Notes: a model not told the origin generated them from the sequence alone. 64,000 nucleotides of DNA from Paenibacillus sp. HWE-109 (GCF_022163125.1 NZ_CP091881.1:7738501-7802500); one strand, 5' to 3'. Positions 42,082-50,798 are shown, counted from the stretch's first letter. Program-made: numbers and translations.

Positions 42082-43983
42082 ATGACGATGGCATCGGCTC
42101 CTACGACAGACGCTTTATACTTACTACACGAGGGTACACAGTATCAAAGCTATCAATTTCTAGGTTCCCATGTGGAAGAACGAGATTCGGTTAGAGGAAT
42201 CAACTTCGCTGTGTGGGCACCCAATGCCAAGCAAGTGAATGTATCGGGCAGCTTCAATGGTTGGGACGGCAGCAACCATAAAATGTCGATGTCAGGCGGG
42301 GTATGGACGCTCTTCGTTCCTAAGTTGGAAGAAGGAACTTTGTATAAATACGAGATCGTCACGCTGGATGACGAATGTTACTTGAAGTCAGATCCGTACG
42401 CTTTTCATACGGAACTTCGTCCTGGAACGGCATCCATTGTAACTTCTTTGGAAGGATATGATTGGCAGGATGAGGAGTGGCTGGCTACAAAAACCTCGAA
42501 TCAATTTCTGCAACAGCCGCTATTGATTTATGAGGTGCATCTGGGAAGCTGGAAGCGCAAGGAAGACGGAAGCTTCTATACCTACCTGGAGTTGGCGGAT
42601 GAGTTGGTTGATTATGTTCTTGAGCGGGGGTACACGCACATCGAGTTGATGCCGCTTGAGGAACATCCACTGGATGCTTCCTGGGGCTATCAGGTGACCA
42701 GTTATTTCTCCGTCACGAGTCGATTCGGGTCACCCAAGGATTTCATGCAGTTCGTCGATCGTTGTCACCAGAAAGGCATCGGCGTCATTATGGACTGGGT
42801 GCCTGCCCACTTTTGCAAGGATGCTCATGGCTTAACCCGATTCGATGGGACTCCGCTTTATGAGTATGCAGACAGCCGCAAAGGTGAGAATCCCACTTGG
42901 GGAACGCAAATTTTTGACTATGGGAAGCCGGAAGTGCTTAGTTTTTTGATTTCGAATGCATTGTTCTGGATGGATGTTTACCATATTGACGGTTTGCGGG
43001 TGGATGCGGTTTATAGTATTTTGACGCTGAACTTTGACCGTGAAGAAGAGGACCGGATTACGAATGAACTCGGCGGCGACGAGAATTTGGAAGGGATCGC
43101 TTTTCTTCAGAAGCTGAATGCGGTTGTGTTCTCCCGCTATCCCAATGCTTTGATGATGGCAGAGGATTCCAGCTCATATCCGGGGGTAACCGCTTCGGTT
43201 GAGCATGGCGGACTTGGTTTTAATTATAAATGGAACTTAGGTTTTACGTGGAACACGCTCGAATATATGAAGAAGAATCAAGCGGAGCGCTGTGAAGCGG
43301 AAGATCAATTGACGAATTCCTTGCTCGGTGCTTGGGATGAGAATTACATACTCCCGTATGCCCATGATGAAGTGGTTCATGACACCAAGTCGCTTCTGGG
43401 TAAAATGTCAGGGGATGACAACTGGCAGCGTTTCGCCAATCTGCGTGTACTGTACACCTATATGATCGGTCATCCCGGTAAAAAATTGCTGTTCATGGGC
43501 AATGAATTCGGCCAGATGGATGATTGGCATTCAGAAAGTGCACTGCCGTGGAACTTGCTTGCGTTTGAGGAGCATCAGCAGTTCGCCAGCTTCGTCACGC
43601 AAATGAACCATTTCTATGTGGGGGAAAAAGCGCTCTGGGAACTCGATCACGACACCAGCGGTTTCGAACCGATTGGAGAAGAAGATAAAAGCGACGGTCT
43701 GGTGATGTTCATCCGGAAAGCAGAAAACGATGATGAGCATCTCATTATGATCTGTAATTTTAAAACGGAGAAGCACGAGGGCTACCGCTTAGGGGTTATG
43801 AAGCCAGGCAGTTATCAAGAAGTGTTTAACAGTGATAAAGCGGAGTACGGCGGTTCAGGCGTAGTAAACGATACCACGCTGCTTACCGAAGAAAACGCCT
43901 GTCAGGGTCGCTCTTATAGCATTATGTTGAATATACCGCCACTTGCAGCAGTTGTAGTGAAATATATCCCACAGGAAGGATGA
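42082..43983 (+). CDS. glgB: 1,4-alpha-glucan branching enzyme
   Basis: Introduces alpha-1,6 branches in glycogen (633 residues, GH13). It has an N-terminal CBM48 (residues 30-115, GINFAVWAPNAKQVNVSGSFNGWDGSNHKM). The GH13 barrel has GVIMDWVPAHFC, DGLRVDAVYSIL (nucleophile Asp), MMAEDSSSYPGVT (acid Glu) and LPYAHDEVVHDTKSLL. A C-terminal beta domain follows. The ATG at 42082 has GGGAGGAATAGGG directly upstream. It is first in the operon with glgC (7 bp gap) and glgD. Confidence 0.96.
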   Translation: MTMASAPTTDALYLLHEGTQYQSYQFLGSHVEERDSVRGINFAVWAPNAKQVNVSGSFNGWDGSNHKMSMSGGVWTLFVPKLEEGTLYKYEIVTLDDECYLKSDPYAFHTELRPGTASIVTSLEGYDWQDEEWLATKTSNQFLQQPLLIYEVHLGSWKRKEDGSFYTYLELADELVDYVLERGYTHIELMPLEEHPLDASWGYQVTSYFSVTSRFGSPKDFMQFVDRCHQKGIGVIMDWVPAHFCKDAHGLTRFDGTPLYEYADSRKGENPTWGTQIFDYGKPEVLSFLISNALFWMDVYHIDGLRVDAVYSILTLNFDREEEDRITNELGGDENLEGIAFLQKLNAVVFSRYPNALMMAEDSSSYPGVTASVEHGGLGFNYKWNLGFTWNTLEYMKKNQAERCEAEDQLTNSLLGAWDENYILPYAHDEVVHDTKSLLGKMSGDDNWQRFANLRVLYTYMIGHPGKKLLFMGNEFGQMDDWHSESALPWNLLAFEEHQQFASFVTQMNHFYVGEKALWELDHDTSGFEPIGEEDKSDGLVMFIRKAENDDEHLIMICNFKTEKHEGYRLGVMKPGSYQEVFNSDKAEYGGSGVVNDTTLLTEENACQGRSYSIMLNIPPLAAVVVKYIPQEG

Positions 43984-43990
43984 GATCAGG

Positions 43991-45175
43991 ATGAAGAAAC
44001 AAGAATGTGTAGCAATGTTATTGGCTGGAGGAGAAGGGACTAGATTGAGTCCGTTAACGAAAAATATTGCTAAGCCAGCTGTTCATTTTGGCGGAAAATA
44101 TAGAATCATTGATTTTACGTTGAGCAATTGCCGCAATTCCGGCATTCATACGGTTGGGGTGCTGACTCAGTATAAGCCGGCTGTTTTGCATGCGCATATC
44201 GGCAATGGCGAAGCTTGGGGCATGGATGGCGTTGCGGGCGGCGTCACCTTGCTGGAAAGACAAATGGGTGCTCCGAATGCCTATTCAGGCACGGCTGATG
44301 CGATTTATCAGAACTTATCCTATCTGCGCAGGCATAACCCCAGCTATGTCTTGGTGATATCCGGTGACCACATTTACAATATGGACTACAACGCGATGCT
44401 GGAGCATCATAAAGCTTCTGGCGCGGATGCCACATTATCGGTTATTCCTGTGAAATGGGAAGAAGCCAGCCGCTTCGGAATTATGAGCACGGATGAATCG
44501 CACCGAGTGACCGGATTTGCCGAGAAGCCGGCTAAGCCAACCAGCAATTTGGCCTCCATGGGGATTTATATCTTTAATTGGGATGTGCTGCGCTCCACGT
44601 TAGAGATCGATGCGATGGACGAGTCTTCCAGCCATGATTTTGGCAAAGATATTATTCCTGGACTATTGGAAGCAGGCGCTTATTTGTCAGCTTATCCGTT
44701 CGAAGGCTACTGGAAGGATGTCGGCACGATTGAAAGCCTCTGGGAATCGCATATGGACTTACTCGGTTACACGCCGACACTGCAATTGGACCATGAGAAG
44801 TGGCCTGTCTATACCAAGGAACGCAATTATGGCAAAAGCTTCGTGGCGCTTAGCGCTAGGGTGAATAATGCGGTAATCGGTGACGGCACGGATATTTACG
44901 GCAGCGTGAGTCATTCGGTGCTGTTCGATGGCGTCAGAGTCGGAGACAATAGCCGGGTGTTAAACAGTGTGATTATGCCGGGCGTGCAGATCGGCAAAAA
45001 TGCCCTTGTCCTCAACGCGATTGTCGGCGAAGGAACTATTATTAAAGATGGCGCAATTGTCGGGAAACCCGGTGGGTCGGAGCTAACGGTGATTGGAGAA
45101 AAGGCCATCATTGGACGTCATTACCCAGCGTCAATTCCAGCGGCGTTGACAGGTACTCGTGTGAATTTTGGTTAA
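43991..45175 (+). CDS. glgC: Glucose-1-phosphate adenylyltransferase
   Basis: Makes ADP-glucose from glucose 1-phosphate and ATP, the committed step of glycogen synthesis. The 394-residue protein has MLLAGGEGTRLSPLTKNIAKPAVHFGGKYRIIDF (residues 9-42, nucleotide binding), GTADAIYQNL, VLVISGDHIYNMDY, the substrate loop GFAEKPAKPTSN and YWKDVGTIESLWESHMDL. A left-handed beta-helix at the C-terminus carries hexapeptide repeats (VIGDGTDIYGSVSHSVLFDGVRVG). It lies between glgB and glgD; GlgC-GlgD heterotetramers are known in Firmicutes. Confidence 0.97.
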   Translation: MKKQECVAMLLAGGEGTRLSPLTKNIAKPAVHFGGKYRIIDFTLSNCRNSGIHTVGVLTQYKPAVLHAHIGNGEAWGMDGVAGGVTLLERQMGAPNAYSGTADAIYQNLSYLRRHNPSYVLVISGDHIYNMDYNAMLEHHKASGADATLSVIPVKWEEASRFGIMSTDESHRVTGFAEKPAKPTSNLASMGIYIFNWDVLRSTLEIDAMDESSSHDFGKDIIPGLLEAGAYLSAYPFEGYWKDVGTIESLWESHMDLLGYTPTLQLDHEKWPVYTKERNYGKSFVALSARVNNAVIGDGTDIYGSVSHSVLFDGVRVGDNSRVLNSVIMPGVQIGKNALVLNAIVGEGTIIKDGAIVGKPGGSELTVIGEKAIIGRHYPASIPAALTGTRVNFG

Positions 45176-45189
45176 AAGGAGGAGAAATC

Positions 45190-46341
45190 ATGAAAGACGT
45201 TCTTGGTATGATTAATCTGATGGATGAACAGGATGATTTGTCGACGCTTACCCGCAACCGCTGTGTGGCGGCTGTGCCTTTTGCCGGAAAGTACCGCTTG
45301 GTTGACTTTGCGCTTTCCAATATGAGCAACTCGGGTATTCAGAAAGTTGTGGTGCTCGCCAGCGAGAAGGCAGAATCGCTGCTGGAGCACGTTGGCGACG
45401 GACAGGATTGGGGGTTGGATGCCACGCAAGAGGGCGGGGTTTCGGTCCTTCCTCCGGTTGCTTTGCGCATCGATACAGCGGACAACTTCCGTACGCTGGA
45501 ACATGGGGATCTTCTCCATCTGTACAGCCATTTGGATTATCTGAAATCTTGCCAGGAAACGTACATTCTGCTTGCGCCGAGCAGTGTGATCTACCGTTCC
45601 AATTTCGAAAATATGGTTGATTATCACCTCAGCAGCGGGGCGGAAATTACCGTCCTCTACAAGCATTTAACTGAGATCGATCGTCACGCACATATCGGAC
45701 ATGCGTATAATTTGGAAATGAATGATCATGGCCGTGTCGTCAGCGCTTCGCCAACCTACCATGCGCTGCCGAGTCTGGCCCCGCAAAATATCGATTTGGA
45801 TACGATGGTGATCGAGCGCCGATTGTTAATTGATCTCATTGAGAAAAGCATGAAGAGCGGCAGCGAGATCTATTTGAAAAATGTCATTTGGGCGCATCTG
45901 GCCGATATTCATGTGCAAGGCTATGCGAATCATGGCTATATCGCAATTATGGATTCAATTGACAGCTATTATGCTCACAGCATGCATCTTCTGCAACCGC
46001 AGGGTTGGAAACAATTCATGATCAATCAGGAATCGGTGTATACGCGCAAAGAAGAAGAGCAGCAGATTGCTTGCCATCAACAAGCGTTGGTTCGCAACTC
46101 CTTTGTTGCTCCAGGCTGCCGGATTGAAGGTTATGTGGAGAACAGTATTCTGTTCCCTGGTGTGACGATAGGCAGTGGCGCGAGTGTCAAAAATAGCGTG
46201 ATTATGCATGATTGCATCATCGAAGCCAGCGCGTATTTGGATCGGGTCATTTTGGACAAACAGGTCATTGTGGAGAGAGGGGCCGTGTTGTGCGGACAGT
46301 ATGCCCACCCCTTTGTTGCCGAGAAGAGCGGAGTCTTATAA
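45190..46341 (+). CDS. glgD: ADP-glucose pyrophosphorylase-like regulatory subunit
   Basis: The 383-residue GlgC paralogue has the nucleotidyltransferase signature degraded (LGMINLMDEQDDLSTLTRNRCVAAVPFAGKYRLVDFALSN in place of LAGGEGTRL). This is the mark of the non-catalytic or weakly catalytic GlgD subunit that activates GlgC. The C-terminal hexapeptide-repeat beta-helix is kept (VENSILFPGVTIGSGASVKNSVIM). It begins 14 bp after glgC with AAAAGGAGG upstream. No glycogen synthase glgA or phosphorylase glgP follows; these must be elsewhere. Confidence 0.95.
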   Translation: MKDVLGMINLMDEQDDLSTLTRNRCVAAVPFAGKYRLVDFALSNMSNSGIQKVVVLASEKAESLLEHVGDGQDWGLDATQEGGVSVLPPVALRIDTADNFRTLEHGDLLHLYSHLDYLKSCQETYILLAPSSVIYRSNFENMVDYHLSSGAEITVLYKHLTEIDRHAHIGHAYNLEMNDHGRVVSASPTYHALPSLAPQNIDLDTMVIERRLLIDLIEKSMKSGSEIYLKNVIWAHLADIHVQGYANHGYIAIMDSIDSYYAHSMHLLQPQGWKQFMINQESVYTRKEEEQQIACHQQALVRNSFVAPGCRIEGYVENSILFPGVTIGSGASVKNSVIMHDCIIEASAYLDRVILDKQVIVERGAVLCGQYAHPFVAEKSGVL

Positions 46342-46370
46342 TCCATAAGGTGTGAAGAGGAGGATTGGTT

Positions 46371-47057
46371 ATGAATGTAATGATTCGTGAAAACGATATC
46401 AAGCTGCTGACACACATAACAAGCTATCGACGCCGCTTTCTGAAGTTAGCTTTGTTCTCGCTGGTGATGATCCTGGCTTTGTTGTTTCTCAAGGGGGCAA
46501 CTACTGAACGTATCGGTGAACCGGAAGTTGTCCTTACACCAGCCGTCATCAGTATGCTGCCAGAGAGTCCGAACGCCGCGTTCATACCGCTCGATCCTCC
46601 TCTTCTTGTGGCCCAAGAGGATGCCGGCGAAGCTGCTGTTAATCCAATGGCAATGACCAAGGTCAGTTCTGCGGCTGCAACCCTGTTCAGTCTGGAGGGA
46701 ATTTCTCTGGAGGATCACACAGCGGACGTAACGGCCAAGAAAGGACCTCCCTCCACCATTGTCGAAGATCCCCAATTCATCGGAGAAACGATCTATCAGT
46801 ACCCAAATTTTAATGTAGGCTTCTATGAAGATGTCGTATCCTTCGTCCAAGTGTCGGCGACAGTCGGGCATATCCAAATCAATGATCAACAGATTCCATC
46901 AAATGTAGCGGAGCTGAAACAGTTCCTAGGTGAACCGGATTTCGTTGCTGAGGACGGGCTCGTATTTCAGCGAAGAGACACTTTGATTAAATTGTTTCTA
47001 CAGCCGGAAACACAAGATCTTATTTCCGTTGATTATTACCATCTTTCGAGCACATAA
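46371..47057 (+). CDS. Membrane-anchored hypothetical protein behind glgD
   Basis: The 228-residue protein has one N-terminal membrane helix (about residues 22-40, RFLKLALFSLVMILALLFLKGA) after a cytoplasmic stretch with basic residues (SYRRR). The rest should be outside. Its C-terminal part (FNVGFYEDVVSFVQVSATVGHIQINDQQIPSNVAELKQFLGEPDFVAEDGLVFQRRDTLIKLFLQ) looks like a small alpha/beta sensor or PepSY/DUF4309-like fold, but no family is certain. AGAGGAGG lies 7 bases before the ATG. It follows glgD by 29 bp and may be in the same operon. Confidence 0.7.
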   Translation: MNVMIRENDIKLLTHITSYRRRFLKLALFSLVMILALLFLKGATTERIGEPEVVLTPAVISMLPESPNAAFIPLDPPLLVAQEDAGEAAVNPMAMTKVSSAAATLFSLEGISLEDHTADVTAKKGPPSTIVEDPQFIGETIYQYPNFNVGFYEDVVSFVQVSATVGHIQINDQQIPSNVAELKQFLGEPDFVAEDGLVFQRRDTLIKLFLQPETQDLISVDYYHLSST

Positions 47058-47125
47058 GGGTGAGGCTGGCCGGATACGGTCAGCTTGGCTATGTGTCAGA
47101 AGGATCATTTCTTTTTAATCAGAAC

Positions 47126-47154
47126 TTGTGAAATTCTAGGGGTCTTGTTACTAT
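47126..47154 (+). promoter_or_regulatory. Putative sigma-A promoter of the first rsbV-rsbW pair
   Basis: TTGTGA (47126-47131), 17 bp, TACTAT (47149-47154), 33 bp before the first rsbV. No GTTTCA-N14-type box is found here, unlike the second pair. Confidence 0.55.
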
Positions 47155-47187
47155 TTAGAAGATGAATAACTTAAAGGAGTGTGGCTA

Positions 47188-47520
47188 ATGTCAGCGGAAA
47201 AGTTCCAGGTTGATCAAGAAGAGTTGGAGAAATCAATAGAGCTTCATATCAGAGGGGAGCTGGATTTGGCGGCAGCTTTAACATTCCGGCATGCCCTTGA
47301 AGAAGTTGTCCATCGGGCTGATAAAGCGTTAATCCTTGATGTTGGGCAACTAAGGTATATTGATAGCACAGGCATTGGCATTGTGGTATCGGCCTTGAAG
47401 ATTCGGGATGAGCTGAAGGCGCCATTCGCAGTGCGCAATATTCCGTCCAGTATCAGGAAACTGTTCGATCTTACAGGAATTTCCGGATTCCTCAACGAAG
47501 GGATCGAAGGCAGAGCATGA
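47188..47520 (+). CDS. rsbV: Anti-anti-sigma factor (RsbV-type STAS protein), first copy
   Basis: The 110-residue STAS protein has the phosphorylation site in YIDSTGIGIVVSALK (Ser near residue 58), preceded by the strand ALILDVGQLR and followed by FAVRNIPSSIRKLFDLTGISGFL. Dephosphorylated RsbV binds RsbW and frees sigma-B. AAAGGAG lies 8 bases before the ATG at 47188; the GTG at 47179 is less likely. The stop overlaps the start of the next gene (ATGA). A paralogous pair lies at 49211-50034. Confidence 0.88.
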   Translation: MSAEKFQVDQEELEKSIELHIRGELDLAAALTFRHALEEVVHRADKALILDVGQLRYIDSTGIGIVVSALKIRDELKAPFAVRNIPSSIRKLFDLTGISGFLNEGIEGRA

Positions 47521-47978
47521 ACGTCGTTCGCTTAAAGATACCCGCTACTGCGGAATACTTAGATATAGTTAGACTCAGTCTGTATGGCGTTGCCTCCAAG
47601 TTAGGTTTCTCTTATGAAGATATCGAAGATATGAAAGTAGCGGTTTCGGAGGCTTGCAACAATGCGGTGCTTCACAGTGAGCCGCTGAGCGATCAGATAG
47701 GCCAGATCGAGATTAGTTACGAGGCGGAGGACGGCAAGTTCATTGTGAAAGTGAAAGATGAGGGTACCGGCTTCAACTACCAAGAGCGCAGCGAGCAAGC
47801 GGGTCCGCTAACGGGCAATTCGCCCAGCGATTTGCAGCCTGGCGGGCTCGGCATCTATTTGATGCAGGCGCTGATGGATGAGGTGGCGGTGAACACGGAT
47901 GCAGGAACCGAGGTTACGCTCGTGAAATATGTGCAAACGCCAGATACTGGCTCCAAAGAAAATGAACAATCTACATGA
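47517..47978 (+). CDS. rsbW: Anti-sigma factor serine kinase (RsbW-type), first copy
   Basis: The 153-residue GHKL-type kinase has an N-box EDMKVAVSEACNNAVLHSE, a G1-box VKVKDEGTGFNY and a G2-box GGLGIYLMQALMDEV, all intact. RsbW phosphorylates RsbV and sequesters sigma-B. It overlaps rsbV as ATGA and is followed by a terminator, with no sigma gene behind it. It may act on the sigma-B encoded at 50031 or on another partner. Confidence 0.88.
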   Translation: MNVVRLKIPATAEYLDIVRLSLYGVASKLGFSYEDIEDMKVAVSEACNNAVLHSEPLSDQIGQIEISYEAEDGKFIVKVKDEGTGFNYQERSEQAGPLTGNSPSDLQPGGLGIYLMQALMDEVAVNTDAGTEVTLVKYVQTPDTGSKENEQST

Positions 47979-48002
47979 GGATATAGCCTGCTTGTCATAA
48001 AA

Positions 48003-48049
48003 AAGAGGTTGCCCCAAAGTCAATTTAATGACTAAGGGCAGCCTCTTTC
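48003..48049. terminator. Terminator of the first rsbV-rsbW pair
   Basis: The arms AAGAGGTTGCCCC and GGGCAGCCTCTTT enclose a near-palindromic AAAGTCAATT/AATGACTAA segment. It is the same design as 26659-26707 and 56785-56831. Confidence 0.87.
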
Positions 48050-48117
48050 TTTCAATAGTGCACTACATGGAAAGCTACCATCAATTTAGGTGTTTTTTCA
48101 TGTAACTCTTACTCCTA

Positions 48118-48576
48118 TTATTTCCCAAGGAATGCTTCCAACATCCAACTATGCTTCTCTAGCGATGAGCGAATGCCGATGAGCAAATCCGCCGTAGGCT
48201 GATCTTTGCTCTCTTCAGCAAGTTCGATGCCTTCTGTGAGCTCGGAGCAGACCAGCGAGAAGTCGCTAGCCAACTGCTTGACCATTTGTTCCGCTGTTTC
48301 ATCATTCTTCGCTTCCTTAATGGAAGCTGTATCCAGATGCTGCTTCAAGGTAGCTGTCGGAATAGCGCGAAGCGCGAGCATTCTTTCGGCGATTACATCC
48401 AGATGCAAGCTTACCTCAGTATACAATTCCTCGAATTTGATATGCAGCGTGAAGAAGTTCTCGCCTTTCACATACCAGTGATAATTATGGATTTTCATAT
48501 AAAGAATGGAGAAGTTAGCGACTTGTTTATCCAGAATATCTGTAACTGGGTTTGCTTTGATTGCGACTTTGGCCAT
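48118..48576 (-). CDS. dps: Dps-family ferritin-like protein
   Basis: The 152-residue miniferritin stores iron and protects DNA from oxidants. It has the interfacial ferroxidase pattern: LYMKIHNYHWYVKGENFFTLHIKFEELYTEVSLHLDVIAERMLALRAIP (residues 25-73), with His, Asp and Glu in the usual places. A C-terminal helix follows (SSLEKHSWMLEAFLGK). The ATG at 48576 has GGAGGG 6 bases upstream; longer in-frame starts have no homology. It is divergent from the sigB operon, and each direction has its own sigma-B-like promoter. Confidence 0.92.
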   Translation of the reverse strand: MAKVAIKANPVTDILDKQVANFSILYMKIHNYHWYVKGENFFTLHIKFEELYTEVSLHLDVIAERMLALRAIPTATLKQHLDTASIKEAKNDETAEQMVKQLASDFSLVCSELTEGIELAEESKDQPTADLLIGIRSSLEKHSWMLEAFLGK

Positions 48577-48619
48577 GTGAATCCCTCCACTTAATTTATA
48601 TAGTTGTGTATACAGATAA

Positions 48620-48645
48620 GTACCCAGCAGCTCTGTACTTGAAAC
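48620..48645 (-). promoter_or_regulatory. Sigma-B-like promoter of dps
   Basis: On the minus strand GTTTCA (48645-48640), 14 bp, GGGTAC (48625-48620), 43 bp before the dps start. Both boxes are close to the sigma-B consensus GTTTAA/GGGTAT. Confidence 0.75.
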
Positions 48646-48680
48646 AGTCAAAAAGAAAATTGAAATTCTCTGCATTCCCT

Positions 48681-48706
48681 GTTTCATCTTCGAACAATGA
48701 GGGTAA
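48681..48706 (+). promoter_or_regulatory. Sigma-B-like promoter of the sigB operon
   Basis: GTTTCA (48681-48686), 14 bp, GGGTAA (48701-48706), 33 bp before the DUF948 gene. That gene leads into rsbV, rsbW and sigB, so this implies positive autoregulation as in other sigma-B operons. Confidence 0.75.
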
Positions 48707-48739
48707 CAATAAGTAATTAAGCAGACAGGAGTGATTCAA

Positions 48740-49195
48740 ATGTTATTCCAAATCAGTGCGATTATTGCAGCCGTTGCGTTTGTATTTCTGGTCTTCTATT
48801 TAATACAAACCTTAAAATCATTGAAGCATTCCTTGGATGAAATCACATCGACCATGGGCCAGATGAAGAATGAAGTGACACAAATCAGTTCAGAAGTACA
48901 GGATGTAATTCTCAATACGAATGAGATGGCCATAGATGTACGTGTTAAGCTGGCTAAACTGAATCACTTATTCAGCTCGGTGAATGATGTGGGTCAGGTC
49001 ATTCACGAACTGACAACTTCGGTGAAGCAATCAGCAACCAGCCTGCTCTCAGCTGTGAAGCAAACGAGTATAATGAAAGAAGGAGCAAAGCCTAATCACA
49101 AATGGCAGACGATCATTCAAGGCGCAGCGATTTCCTTCGATATGTGGCAAAAAATGAAAGCAAATAAATCACCGCACACCGGTGTTACGAAATAG
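48740..49195 (+). CDS. DUF948 (YtxG-like) general stress protein
   Basis: The 151-residue protein has an N-terminal membrane helix (residues 3-24, ISAIIAAVAFVFLVFYLIQ) followed by a long coiled-coil region (TLKSLKHSLDEITSTMGQMKNEVTQISSEVQDVILNTNEM), the pattern of DUF948 proteins such as YtxG. YtxG and YtxH are members of one stress operon in B. subtilis, which fits the YtxH gene at 40145. The ATG at 48740 has AGGAG 8 bases upstream. It is first in the apparent sigB operon. Confidence 0.82.
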   Translation: MLFQISAIIAAVAFVFLVFYLIQTLKSLKHSLDEITSTMGQMKNEVTQISSEVQDVILNTNEMAIDVRVKLAKLNHLFSSVNDVGQVIHELTTSVKQSATSLLSAVKQTSIMKEGAKPNHKWQTIIQGAAISFDMWQKMKANKSPHTGVTK

Positions 49196-49210
49196 GAAAG
49201 GGGTCATCTT

Positions 49211-49582
49211 GTGAACGCAATACGTAAATTTACTGTCTATAAACAATCAAATGGCAAAGAAAATATGATCTATTTAAGTGGGGAACTTGATCTGTCCGCG
49301 GCATCGGAACTGGCAGCTGTGCTTGATTCCGTCGTGAACCTGGAAAACCAAAGTCTTACCCTGGATTTAAGAGAACTTCGTTATATCGACAGTACGGGAA
49401 TCGGCATGTTTGTCTCTGTGCTTAAAGTGAGAGCAGCTATGCAAGCCGCATTCCGAATTCAACACATTCCTGCCAAAATTCAACGTTTGTTTGACTTAAC
49501 AGGCGTATCCAGATACTTCGTGAATGGTGATCAACAGTCAGCCAATCAGCGTGCAACAGAAAGGAAAGAAGAAATCATATGA
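49211..49582 (+). CDS. rsbV: Anti-anti-sigma factor RsbV, second copy
   Basis: The 123-residue STAS protein has LRYIDSTGIGMFVSVLKVRAAM (phosphorylatable Ser) and FRIQHIPAKIQRLFDLTGVSRYF. The start is GTG with AAAGGGG about 8 bases upstream. Its stop overlaps the second rsbW start (ATGA). As the copy directly in front of sigB, it is the likeliest canonical RsbV. Confidence 0.9.
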   Translation: MNAIRKFTVYKQSNGKENMIYLSGELDLSAASELAAVLDSVVNLENQSLTLDLRELRYIDSTGIGMFVSVLKVRAAMQAAFRIQHIPAKIQRLFDLTGVSRYFVNGDQQSANQRATERKEEII

Positions 49583-50034
49583 CACCATACATCGGACTTA
49601 CTATACCTGCGAAGGCGGAATACTTGGATATTGTTCGCCTTACCCTCTACGGTGTTGCTACCAAAGCTGGCTTCTCTTTTGAAGATATTGAAGATATGAA
49701 GGTAGCCGTTGCGGAAGCATGCAATAATGCTATTCTTCATGCCTATGAAGATCAAACAGGCACGGTAGACATCCAATTCGAGCATAGCGATGGCTATCTG
49801 AAAATTTCGGTTAAGGATGAGGGCAATAGTTTTAACTATGTTCAAACGGACCCGGAAGAAGCGACGCTTCATCACAAATCGATCAGTGAAGCCACAGTTG
49901 GCGGGTTAGGCCTATTTCTGATGCAAGCGCTGATGGATGAAGTTCAAGTGCTTACGCATAGTGGAAGAGGAACTGAGGTTATTTTGTTGAAACATATAGC
50001 AGGGCAGCTGAATAGAAAAGAGGAAATGGTATGA
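49579..50034 (+). CDS. rsbW: Anti-sigma-B serine kinase RsbW, second copy
   Basis: The 151-residue GHKL kinase has FEDIEDMKVAVAEACNNAILHAYED (N-box), ISVKDEGNSFNYV (G1) and GGLGLFLMQALMDEV (G2). It is closely similar to the first copy at 47517, including the opening IPA-AEYLDIVRL-LYGVA-K-GFS. It overlaps both rsbV and sigB by ATGA, the usual tight coupling that keeps the anti-sigma factor and sigma factor in balance. Confidence 0.92.
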   Translation: MTPYIGLTIPAKAEYLDIVRLTLYGVATKAGFSFEDIEDMKVAVAEACNNAILHAYEDQTGTVDIQFEHSDGYLKISVKDEGNSFNYVQTDPEEATLHHKSISEATVGGLGLFLMQALMDEVQVLTHSGRGTEVILLKHIAGQLNRKEEMV

Positions 50035-50798
50035 ATGCCAATGCATCATCCTCAAAGCCTTTATATGAAATGTATTTGAAGATGAAGATCTACAAAGAAA
50101 CAGCTTGCCAAGAGACGGCTACGGCACTGCTGCTGCACTATGAACCTATTGTTCGTATGGCAGTTGGCAAAATGTCGCGAAGCCGTCCTGATTTGTATGA
50201 AGATCTATTTCAAGTCGGTCAAATGTCGATGCTGCGGCTTTTCACGCAATATGACAGCACAATGGAAATCCCATTCGAAGCCTATGCGATGAAAAGTCTG
50301 ATCGGTCACCTCAAAAATTATTTGCGTGACAAGTCATGGTACATACAGGTTCCAAGGCGTATTAAGGAAAAAGGCTCCATGGTCCAAAGGGCATTGGATG
50401 AACTGACGGTCAAGTTTGAGCGCTCACCAAGTATTGATGAGATTGCGGCTTATCTGGAACTCAGTTCCGAAGAAACCATCGAGATTCTGGCGGGCCGTGA
50501 CTACTATAACTACACGTCGCTGGATACACCTCTTACAAGTGAAGGCGACAGCGCTACGATTGGCGATATGATCGCTGGACCAACCGATGATTACACATCA
50601 CTGGAGAGACGGATGGATTTGGAAGAAGCCATGAATTGCTTGAAGCAAGAAGAACGCACCGTCATTGGCCTCATCTACCATGAAGGGCACTCACAGCGGC
50701 AAATCGCCGATCAACTAGGGATTTCCCAAATGAGTGTATCCCGTATCCAAAAACGGGCAATAGATAAGTTGAAGACCGTTTTGACAGAGAACTCATAA
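50031..50798 (+). CDS. sigB: RNA polymerase sigma-B factor
   Basis: The 255-residue group 3 sigma factor of the SigB/SigF type has region 2 DLYEDLFQVGQMSMLRLFTQYD and FEAYAMKSLIGHLKNYLRDKSWYIQVPRRIKEK. Region 3 contains SPSIDEIAAYLELSSEETIEIL, and region 4 EERTVIGLIYHEGHSQRQIADQLGISQMSVSRIQKRAIDKL. It is coupled to rsbW by ATGA. SigF is the alternative, but a spoIIAA-spoIIAB-type operon would not carry DUF948, PPK2 and hybrid-kinase neighbours, and nearby genes carry sigma-B-like promoters. Confidence 0.88.
   Translation: MNANASSSKPLYEMYLKMKIYKETACQETATALLLHYEPIVRMAVGKMSRSRPDLYEDLFQVGQMSMLRLFTQYDSTMEIPFEAYAMKSLIGHLKNYLRDKSWYIQVPRRIKEKGSMVQRALDELTVKFERSPSIDEIAAYLELSSEETIEILAGRDYYNYTSLDTPLTSEGDSATIGDMIAGPTDDYTSLERRMDLEEAMNCLKQEERTVIGLIYHEGHSQRQIADQLGISQMSVSRIQKRAIDKLKTVLTENS

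Noticed and set aside
50031..50798. Sporulation sigma-F rather than sigma-B
   Set aside because: The operon context (DUF948, PPK2, RsbK/RsbM-like genes) and sigma-B-like promoters nearby favour sigma-B. Sequence alone cannot fully exclude sigma-F relatives.
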